NCBI GenBank assembly: GCA_050115555.1 | Contig: JASFQI010000032.1 | Span: 1-23,731, forward strand | Source of the DNA: JASFQI01 sp050115555 | GTDB lineage: Bacteria; Desulfobacterota; DSM-4660; Desulfatiglandales; HGW-15 | Direction of reading: 5' to 3' | Length of the DNA stretch: 23,731 bases | Translations under genes and position numbers: made by a program | In this document: piece after piece, positions 8,004 to 16,359 of the stretch | Layout: the number at the start of each line of letters is the position of its first letter | How positions within the stretch are numbered: position 1 is the first letter of the stretch | The notes under the pieces: model-generated | Told to the model about the DNA's origin: nothing | What the model saw: the letters and a program-made list of their open reading frames with translations, nothing else | The model's database searches: none

Positions 8004-10208
8004 CTAAGGCCCGATCCTGAAGGCCGGACTGTATCCCGAACATAAGCCTGCCTCATCCGCATCGAGTAATTCTAGATTGAGTAACCAGAACCCTTCATCC
8101 ACGGCGCCCATATCCGGAACCAATGGGATCTCAAAGGCGGCTCGTCCGGGAGCCTCTGGTGTTTCGGCGAAGCGGACAATCGCTATGTGCAACACAGAGT
8201 CCCCTGGAGTAGAACCCTTAAATAGATACCCCCTTAGATGGTGATAGGACGTGTATCCGGCTTCAAATTGGATCTCAACCCGCTGGCCTGCCCTGAAGTA
8301 TTCGCCGCCGGCAGGGTAAACGAATTGCATGCAGGCATCGGGGGGCACATAATAACGATGGGTGAGGGCGAAGCATGCGCTGATACCGTCAAATCCCGTG
8401 ACGCTGTTGTTCCTGTAAAGCATTATTTGTATTCTATAATCCTGGTCCGGAAGGAGATCCGTGGGGATTCGGACCTGTATGTTCCCATGCCCTTCCCGAT
8501 GAGGCGTTCGTTCATCGAGGAATGCGTACCAGGCAGGTCCTTGATGATTAAGATTCAATAATTCCACTTTGATTCGGTCGTTCGGGCTGAATTCGTATGC
8601 CGCAATTTCAGAGAATTCATACTGAATGTCCAGCATTTCACCGGAATATACTATCTGTCCCTCCGATGGGGACGTAATCCTGATGCCGGAGTCATAGGCT
8701 GTCGGTGGTGAAGGGACGCCCTGCGGTCCTCCACGATGCGATCTGCCTACGAGTCTGCAGCTTGTGCCCCAACGCCGAGGGTTTTCGTCCAAGGACTCCA
8801 CGAGAATGATCCAATCTTCGGCTGCTTCCAGATCGGCCGGTACGTTTACGGATGCTACACATGCGGGATTATCAGGGTCACAATTCGACGAACAGCAATG
8901 CAGTTCATGCTGGATTGCCTGCATTCCCTGGCTCTCACGAAACATCCCGATCCTGACTCTGGCGGGTGGATCAGAATAGCTGTTCCAAACACCGGAGTCA
9001 TAATGGACGTCAATGGTCTCTCCTGCATAGAGCCTGGTGCCGGGGGAGGGATAGGAGACATTGATCCCGTGATTGTTGGAGTCTAATGCCCGTTCCCCGC
9101 CCCCTTGAATCCACCCAATGGGAAAGAGGGGGCTCTGCCCCCGAATGGTTCGATTCAGATCAATGGAGCCGGACACTGAAACATGCCAACCCTCACCAGG
9201 TTCGATGTTGTACCTCGTAAGATCAAACTGCTCCTGCCCGTCAGGGTGGGGGGCGCCCCAGTAGAGGTTAAAAGACTCATTCCGTTCCCGGTTCACAAGC
9301 CATATGTTGATGGTTGAAGGGATTGTTTCCGTTAATATTTCATATTGCACGCCTATGGATCTCACAGGTCTGGAATCGCTCGTGGGTGATAGGATCCGGA
9401 TGCCCTGTTCAATAGGATCCCCCTCCATGAACACCAGGTTATCCGGTCTGGTTCTGCCGAACAGGGTAGCGCCTGATTTTAGCATTCCATCCTTCTTGAG
9501 ATCCTTTGTAATGTCCTTAATAGACAACGTTTTATCAATCTTAACCGGCGAGGCATCGTGCCTTTTGATCTTCGTCCCTGGAACGAGGGCCTTTCCAGCC
9601 CCTGCCTTCGAGGCCGATTTCTTTCTTATTGCCAAATCAATTTTCGGCGTCAGGGTCCCCTTCCATTCCCCCCCGGAGGGAGCACCCTGAATCCAGACCC
9701 GGAGGGGGGTGGTTTCCTCAAGGGCCTTGCCCGTGTCAAAGTCCACCTCCCGCTTGAAGGACGACCGCTTGGGGTCCACCTCCATGAGGGTCCAGGACCA
9801 TGGAATCTTGACATATCGCGGTTCCACATAAAGCTTGGCCTTAGAATACTCAGCCGCAGATACGGTGCCCTTGCCGGTGTTTCGTATCTTTACGTGGAGG
9901 GTGTTGCCTTTAAGATAAACGTCTTGGACCTGGAGCAAAGGCTCCCCAAAAGGCGCAGGAGCTGTAGGGTTTGTTTTAAGCGGCTTTATCAAGGGTTTTC
10001 GCGCTTCGGGTTTTTCCTCCTCCTTTTTTAACAAAGGCGAAGGCTTAACCAAGGGCGCTTTTTTGTCCTTGGCTTTGGTGGTATCTGTGCTTGAAGGCCC
10101 TGTGATGGACCCCCCTTTCAAGTCCACGGACGAGGCCTCCATGGCAGCCAAACAAAATCCGAACAAAACCATGACAAGGATCATGAATCGTAAAGGTCTG
10201 CGAAGCAT
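8004..10208 (-). CDS. Exported CARDB-like protein with four Kre9/KNH-like Ig modules (array member 4)
   Basis: A 734-aa protein whose start lies behind AGAGGGGG. The signal peptide ends near AAMEA (about residue 25), and a Lys/Pro-rich linker follows (KKEEEKPEARK). The CARDB-like module spans about 92-190 (LLQVQDVYLKGNTLHVKIRN, KIPWSW, VDPKRSSFKR). After a basic hinge come four modules at about 268-365, 382-488, 507-617 and 626-733, with entry motifs such as ITSPSEGQIVYSGEMLDIQY and exits such as YSPAFRIGP. Modules 1-3 are clearly related to modules 1, 3 and 4 of the 878-aa protein upstream (shared NLYWG/RLYWG, EDWIILVE/DDWMILVE and RWGTS). A Cys cluster (HCCSSNCDPDNPAC) interrupts module 2. 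The gene starts 33 bp after the SGNH-like gene and 44 bp before the next one, so it is co-transcribed. Role unknown beyond a predicted exported scaffold or binding protein. Confidence 0.85.
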   Translation of the reverse strand: MLRRPLRFMILVMVLFGFCLAAMEASSVDLKGGSITGPSSTDTTKAKDKKAPLVKPSPLLKKEEEKPEARKPLIKPLKTNPTAPAPFGEPLLQVQDVYLKGNTLHVKIRNTGKGTVSAAEYSKAKLYVEPRYVKIPWSWTLMEVDPKRSSFKREVDFDTGKALEETTPLRVWIQGAPSGGEWKGTLTPKIDLAIRKKSASKAGAGKALVPGTKIKRHDASPVKIDKTLSIKDITKDLKKDGMLKSGATLFGRTRPDNLVFMEGDPIEQGIRILSPTSDSRPVRSIGVQYEILTETIPSTINIWLVNRERNESFNLYWGAPHPDGQEQFDLTRYNIEPGEGWHVSVSGSIDLNRTIRGQSPLFPIGWIQGGGERALDSNNHGINVSYPSPGTRLYAGETIDVHYDSGVWNSYSDPPARVRIGMFRESQGMQAIQHELHCCSSNCDPDNPACVASVNVPADLEAAEDWIILVESLDENPRRWGTSCRLVGRSHRGGPQGVPSPPTAYDSGIRITSPSEGQIVYSGEMLDIQYEFSEIAAYEFSPNDRIKVELLNLNHQGPAWYAFLDERTPHREGHGNIQVRIPTDLLPDQDYRIQIMLYRNNSVTGFDGISACFALTHRYYVPPDACMQFVYPAGGEYFRAGQRVEIQFEAGYTSYHHLRGYLFKGSTPGDSVLHIAIVRFAETPEAPGRAAFEIPLVPDMGAVDEGFWLLNLELLDADEAGLCSGYSPAFRIGP

Positions 10209-10241
10209 TGTGTCCCCCTCTGATTCGGGTTATTTCTTTTT

Positions 10242-11306
10242 TCAACCTTGCTTCCATCTGTTGTAATAGAAGTTCAAGAGCGGCACGAACTCCGCCGTTG
10301 CCTTTTGTCCGCCTGCGGAGGACGGATGGCTGTCGGCCCCTTTTTCATCCTCAAACGAGGGATACACACAAAAGTCGCCGTCCTTTTGCTGGACGTGCTG
10401 CACCCGGTCCTTCCAGATCCGATGGTGGTTGCCGGTTTCCTGCCCTGCATCGTTCGTGTGGGCATCCCCGCCATTGGAGGTGAGCACATTGAAGAAGTCA
10501 AAAACAGCCACGTTCTTGTGGGGGTAGTCCTTGAGCCACTCCTTCACCAGCCAGTTGTTCACGGCCCGGGCATTGGCGGACATTTCCCGGGCAAACCGTT
10601 CCGGGTCCTCGTGCCAGCCCGAGGTGCTCAAGATGGACTTGAGGGCTTGGGGCGGTGGGGTCACAAGGACAAAGAGCTTGTCCTGGCGCGTCTTGAAATA
10701 CTCCAGGAGATCCATGTAAACACCCTTGATGTTGCCGACGCTTTCATCCTTGTAATACCTCGCGTCCTGACCCCGAAAGGGGTTCTCCCCTTTTGTAGGT
10801 GGGTCGTTGGGCTTTCCTTCGGTGATCGCGGAGTTGGGAAAGCAGGACTTGAACACAATGATCTCGTTTTCTCCGCCAGGGTCTTTTTTGAGCCGCGAGT
10901 AGTGGAGCGTCATCTGATCGGAGGCCGCATACAAGGCCTTGAGATAAACAGGGCTCCTCTTTCCCCGAAACCAGTTCCACCAGTTTCCTGTATCCGTGTA
11001 GTCCCCGATCTGATCCCTGTCCCCGTGAAGCGTCACGCCTTTGGCTTCGGGAATGTACTTCGGTCCCCACCCATAGGTGACGTCGCTCACAAAGTAGTTG
11101 TTCTCCATCAGGGCACTCCCCAGCCCCCCTGCCTTGTCATTATGCGCGACATCCTCCGCCAGCCAGTTGGCGCCCGTGGAGTGGTGGATAAAGACCAGCT
11201 TCACGGGCTTGGAGGGCAGGGTTGTGTCTATGGCCGCAGCCGGATGACACCCCAATAAAAGGAACATACATGACAAAAGGTAAATCATCGATTTGTTGTC
11301 CGGCAT
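10242..11306 (-). CDS. SGNH/GDSL-hydrolase-like lipoprotein
   Basis: A 354-aa product with AAGGAGA five bases before ATG. The N-terminus is a lipoprotein signal with lipobox LLGC (Cys20). The mature part starts with a strand-loop VKLVFIHHSTGANWL, which sits where SGNH hydrolases carry the nucleophile block; S43 would be the nucleophile. A central strand IIVFKSCFPNSAI could supply the block III Asn (N158), and a C-terminal DSHPSSAG (residues 325-332) resembles the catalytic block V Asp/His, though with D-x-H spacing and not the usual D-x-x-H. An extended loop with WWNWF precedes the core. It is the only array gene without the CARDB-like module, so it may modify the array proteins or their ligand (for example by acyl or acetyl removal). 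That is an inference, and the enzyme call is moderate because the GDS motif is missing. Confidence 0.7.
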   Translation of the reverse strand: MPDNKSMIYLLSCMFLLLGCHPAAAIDTTLPSKPVKLVFIHHSTGANWLAEDVAHNDKAGGLGSALMENNYFVSDVTYGWGPKYIPEAKGVTLHGDRDQIGDYTDTGNWWNWFRGKRSPVYLKALYAASDQMTLHYSRLKKDPGGENEIIVFKSCFPNSAITEGKPNDPPTKGENPFRGQDARYYKDESVGNIKGVYMDLLEYFKTRQDKLFVLVTPPPQALKSILSTSGWHEDPERFAREMSANARAVNNWLVKEWLKDYPHKNVAVFDFFNVLTSNGGDAHTNDAGQETGNHHRIWKDRVQHVQQKDGDFCVYPSFEDEKGADSHPSSAGGQKATAEFVPLLNFYYNRWKQG

Positions 11307-11356
11307 TTTTTCTCCTTGCTTCCTCTCATTTCAGAGGTGGCCTGGTTTTGCACCTC

Positions 11357-13993
11357 TTAATACCCCACTCTGAAAGAGGGACTGTAACCGTAACAACGAA
11401 GATCCTCCGGTTCCTGGTCGTTTCTGATAAAAACCCTCCATTGGGTGCTGCCCGTCGCATAGGATATTCCTCTCCGGATGGCTTCAACGGACAGCCTGAC
11501 ACGGCCGCCTCGATGGGGAGACCCCAGATAGAGCCGCTCCCTGAAGGAGAATAAACCACCCGCCTCTGAAGGATGAGAACTGGCTTCAACCAGCCAAATC
11601 GAGATCGTTTGTGGGGAATCCGGGCAGGTGATTCTATAACGCACATCCAATTCATGGCCCGGTCTTATGTATTGGCCCGCTGTTGGCGATGTCACAAGGA
11701 TTCCATTGTTGATTTCTCGTTCCGCCAGGATGAAAGGCTCGCTGTAAGCTGTGAAATCGCCCGTTCCGGCCTCCGTGTTCCCCACATAGAAGCGCATAAC
11801 CATCTGATACGCCTCGTTTGCGAGATGCCCTGTGCTGCACGGGAACCTGGGATCCCCGGCGCTCGGTAAGGCGATATTTTGAATCACGCCGTTTGCAGGA
11901 GCAGGCCCGTCATACACCTCTAGGGTTTCCGTGACGATCTCACCTGTTCCGGATCTTCCTTTGTATTGGAGATGGAGGACAACCCCGTCTCTCGGGTGGC
12001 GGACATAGTCGTTATCCTCTGTGAGTTCATAGCGGACATCCAGGGTCTCCCCCAGGTAGAAAACCTGCCCCTCGGAAGGGGAGGTGATTCGAACTCCCAG
12101 CTCCGCAGGGTCTGTGAGAAGGTGTCCCCCCTCCCCGCCGCCTGGGATATTACGGGGTCCAAGGCACCTGAGCGATCCACTCGTTCCCCACCGGGTCTGG
12201 TCTTCATTCCGGGTTTCCACAAGGATCATCCAATCATCTGCCGGGACCAGGATATCTTCGCCGGGAAGGGACACTTCCTGTTCAAAGGAATCACTTTGCG
12301 GGTCGGCCTTTCCGCTATAGAGCACGTGACCGGAAACAGTCCCCGAATGCTTCTGGAACAGGAGGATCCTGATGCCTGAAGGGCGGTCTCCTTCCGGAAC
12401 ATACCTCACACGGATACGATCGCCCGGAAAGATCCTCGTCCCGGGGGTCGGGTCGGTCACGAGAACCCCGTTTCTAACGGATGCTTGACAGGCGCTTTGG
12501 CCGCTTCGCGACTGAGAAACTGCAAAAGGTTCACTGTAGCCCGACACAATACCGATACAATCTCTCTTTCCAATAAGCTGTATCGTATACTCTCTATCCA
12601 TGGGGAGGTTCGCAGGCAGTGGATATGAGAATTGCCCCCAGCCTAGGATTTGTTCTTCGACCGGTATCGCCATGTACTCAGCAGCACGACCCCTACTGTT
12701 ATATAAATGGACGATCAGTACGCCATCAATGGGTCGTCCGCCTACCAACTGATAAGCGACCGTGACCGATTGGCCCGCAATATACTCCCTGTCGGGGCGG
12801 GTAAGTCCGACCCGAATCTCCTCCAGCTGACCGCTGTTTCCACTCAAATCTTCTCCTATTGTGAAGACTTCACTTGTACCGATGATGAGCCGATTCGACC
12901 CCACAAAGCCTGTTATTCGAATCTGCCACCCGTCGGTAGGGTTAAGGTGAATGCCAAGAGCGGAGCCATACCTAGAATGCAACACCGCCTGACCGTCCTC
13001 ATGGGGTTCTCCCCAGTAAAGACGTTCAGATCGATTTCGCTCAATGTTGAGAAGCCGGATCTCGATATAGGGAGGGACCACAGGCGATGTGAATTCATAG
13101 CGGACATGGATCAGTCCAAAAACCGTGCTCGTATGATTCGGCGACAAGACGCGTATCCCTACTTGCGTGACTATCCCTGCTTCCGAATGGCCGGATTTGA
13201 GAGCCATCCTGCTTGCCCCTGATCTTACAGGCGGGGTGATTCCGACTTTTTGAAGGTCTTCACCGCCCGGACGCCTGAGACTCCTGCCCAATCGGGATTG
13301 ATCACCGGGCTTCATGATGGCTTTGGAGGATGCTTTCGTTTGCCCTGCCTCCAGCCGGAGGGGTCTGCCCTTTGAATCAGCACCTCCACTCGGTTTGAAT
13401 GTACCCGGCCTTCCTTGAGGCCCCAGGGTGCCTTTCCATTCCCCGCTCGTCGGCACATGCTCCAACCAGGCCCTGATCGCGGTCTGCCCGGTGATGGCCT
13501 TGCCCGTGTCAAAATCCACCTCTCCCTTGAAGGAGGACCGTTTCGGATCCACTTTCAAGAGGGGCCAGGACCAGGGGATTTTCACTTTTTGGGGCTCGAT
13601 ACAGAGTCTGGCCTTCATGTAATCAGAGGAGGCGAGCCTGCCCTTGCCCGTGTTCCGGATCTTCACATGGATGATATTGTCCTTCAGATAGACTCGCTGG
13701 ATTTCAAGCCGCGGGGTGGGGGCCGGGGTCATGGATGGGGCGCCCTTTTCAGGGGTCTGGATCAAAGATGCGGGGGGCACCGGCGTTTTCATTTCCTTTT
13801 TCAGGGAAGGAGCCGGCTGCAGGGTCGGGGTTTTCTTGGCCGGGGCCTTGGAGGCGGAGTTTGCCTTGGCGTCTTCGGATGGGGTGGTGACGGCTCCGCT
13901 CTTTAGGTCCACGGCCAAGGCACCGGAGAGCAGCGTGCAGGCAAGAACGACACCTGCACTGATCATGATTGCCTGAATGATGCGATTCTTCAT
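11357..13993 (-). CDS. Exported CARDB-like protein with five Ig-like modules (array member 3)
   Basis: I chose the ATG at 13993: it follows GAGAGAAG and begins a clear signal peptide (MKNRIIQAIMISAG, cleavage near ALA/VD). An open frame extends 24 codons upstream without signal-like sequence. The 878-aa protein has a Lys/Pro linker, the CARDB-like module at about 94-193 (LEIQRVYLKDNIIHVKIRN, KIPWSWPLLKVDPKRSSFKG, GEWKGTLGP), a basic hinge, and five modules at about 278-380, 393-493, 508-610, 633-756 and 763-877. Entry motifs include ITSPSEGQVFYLGETLDVRY and VTSPTAGQYIRPGHELDVRY, typical of Kre9/KNH-like folds. Its CARDB-coding DNA is a mosaic: one 99-nt part nearly matches member 1 and the adjoining 81-nt part nearly matches member 5. 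It is exported and probably non-enzymatic. Confidence 0.85.
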   Translation of the reverse strand: MKNRIIQAIMISAGVVLACTLLSGALAVDLKSGAVTTPSEDAKANSASKAPAKKTPTLQPAPSLKKEMKTPVPPASLIQTPEKGAPSMTPAPTPRLEIQRVYLKDNIIHVKIRNTGKGRLASSDYMKARLCIEPQKVKIPWSWPLLKVDPKRSSFKGEVDFDTGKAITGQTAIRAWLEHVPTSGEWKGTLGPQGRPGTFKPSGGADSKGRPLRLEAGQTKASSKAIMKPGDQSRLGRSLRRPGGEDLQKVGITPPVRSGASRMALKSGHSEAGIVTQVGIRVLSPNHTSTVFGLIHVRYEFTSPVVPPYIEIRLLNIERNRSERLYWGEPHEDGQAVLHSRYGSALGIHLNPTDGWQIRITGFVGSNRLIIGTSEVFTIGEDLSGNSGQLEEIRVGLTRPDREYIAGQSVTVAYQLVGGRPIDGVLIVHLYNSRGRAAEYMAIPVEEQILGWGQFSYPLPANLPMDREYTIQLIGKRDCIGIVSGYSEPFAVSQSRSGQSACQASVRNGVLVTDPTPGTRIFPGDRIRVRYVPEGDRPSGIRILLFQKHSGTVSGHVLYSGKADPQSDSFEQEVSLPGEDILVPADDWMILVETRNEDQTRWGTSGSLRCLGPRNIPGGGEGGHLLTDPAELGVRITSPSEGQVFYLGETLDVRYELTEDNDYVRHPRDGVVLHLQYKGRSGTGEIVTETLEVYDGPAPANGVIQNIALPSAGDPRFPCSTGHLANEAYQMVMRFYVGNTEAGTGDFTAYSEPFILAEREINNGILVTSPTAGQYIRPGHELDVRYRITCPDSPQTISIWLVEASSHPSEAGGLFSFRERLYLGSPHRGGRVRLSVEAIRRGISYATGSTQWRVFIRNDQEPEDLRCYGYSPSFRVGY

Positions 13994-14101
13994 TCTTCTC
14001 TCCCGGGGAAGCGGATCGTGGAATTTGAACTCCCCAGTCCCTGGACCTTTGAACCCCAGTTCCACCGAGTCCGTGAAACTCGTACCACTATCAATGGCCG
14101 C

Positions 14102-16222
14102 CTATTCCACACCAGAATCTCTGACAATTACCGTGACTTCCTGCTTTGTACTGTTGTCTGCATAATCAAATGCTTTCACGACAAATGTGTGTTCGCCTGC
14201 GGGGGGCATGGGCAGCACAAAAGAATAGGGGGGTGAATTCAAATTGACCAGGCTCATCCCGGGGCGTTCGTCCGATAAAGAGACCTTGACAAACCAGATT
14301 CCCGAGCCTTCATCTTCTGCACGTATACTGAAAGCAATGTCTCCCCGGTCTTCCCCTGCAGGCACTTCCAGTGTGGCCCCATCTGCCGGATGCTGGACGG
14401 TCAACACGGAGGATTCAAAATCAACGAAGACCGGCCAGATTTTTTTGAGTTCATTTCCCCCTTCATCCCGTGCAATGATCTCAAAGGAATGGGCCCCTGA
14501 GCCGGACGGGCGGAACCGCGACAGATCCGCGGTAAAATCGACAAAGACGGAATATCTCTCGTTCGGCGAGGAGGAGTAGATCCTGTTGGAATCAAACAGG
14601 ATTTCCACATGGGAAATCAGGTCGTCATCCTGGAGGCCCAATACGCCCGTAATCCTGTTTTCAAAATGCCTCCTGCTCAGATAAGAAGCTGGCAGCATGT
14701 ACCCTTCTCCCTCGACTCCATATCTGAAAGTGTTGCATACCGGTGCTCCAGAATCCGCTTCGTCCCCATCCGGATCTTGAACACGGATATCAAATCGAGG
14801 CCCGGTAACGCTGCCTTGGGGTTGAACGCAAATGCAGTAGTCACAGGGCCCGGAAACACTTTCATCGGGCAATTCCGTGCTCACGATGCATTCAATCAGG
14901 TCATGGCTCCAACGAATCACCGGGCAGGCGCAATCCACGGTATCCCGGTGCCTTGTTCTGGCCATAATAAAGATCTCCCCCGGATCGGAACCGAAACGGG
15001 TGCCTCGAACGGTCAGTTGTCCGCCCCTCACGACCGGAGAGCTCACAGACCGGATGATGGCCATGGTGGGGAGTTCCCCGATGGTAAAGGGGCTACTGGT
15101 GGCGTAGGCGGGCGTCCCGCCGGACCCTGATTCCGGCCCCGGACCACTCGCATGGACGTAATAATCACTGGCCTCTGGGAAATCTCTGGTTGGTGAAACC
15201 AAGCTTGCCAGGCTGATGTCGTGATCCATGCGGCTCCGGTTTACGGGAATCCGGTCGCTTTTATAGAAGGGCTCGGGATCGGATCCCTTGCGCAGGGAAA
15301 CCCTGACCCAGGGGGGCCTGTACCCCTCTTCAAACTCCATCTCCACCGTGATGGTTTCATCCAACCCGTAGTGGTATCCCGTTCTGGGTGCCTGAATAAT
15401 GATCCCTTCCTGAAAGCCGGTATCATCGCTGTGTATCCGAAGTGTATCGATGCCCGGTTTCTTGGTGGAGAGAAGAGGCCGGGCTTCCAGCTTGACGGAT
15501 GATTTCAGATCCTTGTTCATCACGGGCTTGGATATCCTTTTCGAAACCTCCTTAGACTTCAGTGAAACGGGTTTTTCTCTGTTCTTCAAATCCAGGAGGC
15601 GGCCTTGCTTCTTTCCCTGGTCCGGGCTTGAAAGGTCGATGGGCGTGAGTGTCTTTTTGACTTCCGCGAGCGTTTCCTTCTGCTTTTTTAAAGAGACCGT
15701 CACCATCTGGGAACCTTTCAGGGGCAGGTTGGTATTGATATCCACGGTCTTTTTTCCCGTATTCAGATCCGACATTCTGGGGATCCGTTTTAAAAGCGAC
15801 CAGGATGTCTTGTGGGATCTGGAATAAAGCACCAACTCGGTACCGAACAGATCCTTTGAAGTGACTTTTCCGCTCCCTCCATTGCGGATGGCCACATGGA
15901 TTGTGTTGTCTTTCAGATAGAGATCCTTGAACTGAAGCAGGGGCCTAGTGGATGGGACCAGCGACTTGCTTTTCTTGTTCAAGGGTTCGATCAAGGATTT
16001 TGATGCGCCCGGCTTTTTCATCCCTTGATTCAGGGTTGGTGTGGATTTGGGCGAAAGATCCTTCTTGTCCGGGATCTTGGGTGAAGTCTCCTTTGTGATC
16101 TCATTCGTGGGTGTGGTGATGGACTTTCCCTTCAGGTCGGTTAGCGAGCCGCCATAGACAAGGGTGGAAAGCCCGAAGGCCATCATGACCAAAAGGAGCA
16201 CGCTGCAGCATGGCTTTCTCAT
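14102..16222 (-). CDS. Exported IPT/TIG and Ig-domain protein with diverged CARDB-like module (array member 2)
   Basis: I chose the start at 16222 because GGAGG stands eight bases upstream and the signal peptide MRKPCCSVLLLVMMAFG follows; a TTG five codons earlier is in frame. The 706-aa product has a Lys/Ser/Pro-rich linker, then a diverged CARDB-like module at about 95-195 that keeps LYLKDNTIHVAIRN but lacks the KIPWSW and VDPKRSSF signatures of its relatives. A long basic hinge follows. Then come a Kre9/KNH-like module (about 273-382), an IPT/TIG domain (about 385-481), and two further Ig-like domains (about 512-602 and 606-702, with VLTVQHPADGATLEV and LPMPPAGEHTFVVKAFDYA). It is a full-length paralogue of the 694-aa member upstream, with the same C-terminal order. 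Function is unknown; it is predicted to be exported and adhesin-like. Confidence 0.85.
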   Translation of the reverse strand: MRKPCCSVLLLVMMAFGLSTLVYGGSLTDLKGKSITTPTNEITKETSPKIPDKKDLSPKSTPTLNQGMKKPGASKSLIEPLNKKSKSLVPSTRPLLQFKDLYLKDNTIHVAIRNGGSGKVTSKDLFGTELVLYSRSHKTSWSLLKRIPRMSDLNTGKKTVDINTNLPLKGSQMVTVSLKKQKETLAEVKKTLTPIDLSSPDQGKKQGRLLDLKNREKPVSLKSKEVSKRISKPVMNKDLKSSVKLEARPLLSTKKPGIDTLRIHSDDTGFQEGIIIQAPRTGYHYGLDETITVEMEFEEGYRPPWVRVSLRKGSDPEPFYKSDRIPVNRSRMDHDISLASLVSPTRDFPEASDYYVHASGPGPESGSGGTPAYATSSPFTIGELPTMAIIRSVSSPVVRGGQLTVRGTRFGSDPGEIFIMARTRHRDTVDCACPVIRWSHDLIECIVSTELPDESVSGPCDYCICVQPQGSVTGPRFDIRVQDPDGDEADSGAPVCNTFRYGVEGEGYMLPASYLSRRHFENRITGVLGLQDDDLISHVEILFDSNRIYSSSPNERYSVFVDFTADLSRFRPSGSGAHSFEIIARDEGGNELKKIWPVFVDFESSVLTVQHPADGATLEVPAGEDRGDIAFSIRAEDEGSGIWFVKVSLSDERPGMSLVNLNSPPYSFVLPMPPAGEHTFVVKAFDYADNSTKQEVTVIVRDSGVE

Positions 16223-16233
16223 TTTCAAAACCT

Positions 16234-16245
16234 CCAAGAACTTGG
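16234..16245. promoter_or_regulatory. Palindrome abutting the ribosome site of member 2
   Basis: CCAAGAACTTGG, a perfect 5-bp dyad around AA, overlaps the first bases of the GGAGG ribosome site of the 706-aa gene. The same palindrome stands in the same place before the 694-aa paralogue. It could be an operator or a translation-control hairpin, or simply a relic of duplication. Confidence 0.35.
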
Positions 16246-16291
16246 TTTCGCATTCGGGGTCATTCCATTTCTCCCGCCCCGGGAAATGGGA

Positions 16292-16342
16292 ATTGAATCT
16301 CCCCGCAGCAAGCTTGAGGAATGCGCGAGCGAAGCATTTTCA
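16292..16342. repeat. 51-nt interspersed repeat, copy A
   Basis: The stretch from ATTGAATCTCCCCGCAGC to GAAGCATTTTCA recurs at 22337-22387 with two mismatches in 51 and no gaps. This copy lies in the 137-bp gap between the 694-aa and 706-aa genes. It contains small internal inverted repeats (AATGC and GCATT). I cannot name the family; it behaves like a short palindromic intergenic element. Confidence 0.7.
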
Positions 16343-16359
16343 ACAAGTTCAGGGCACCC

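Noticed and set aside
10248..11258. Long open frame of 336 codons on the plus strand
   Set aside because: It lies fully opposite the SGNH-like lipoprotein gene, which has the ribosome site, lipobox and operon context. The plus-strand frame has no recognisable domain.
13415..13906. Gly-rich 163-codon plus-strand frame
   Set aside because: Antisense shadow of the linker and CARDB-like module of the 878-aa gene; similar shadows appear opposite the same module in the other paralogues.
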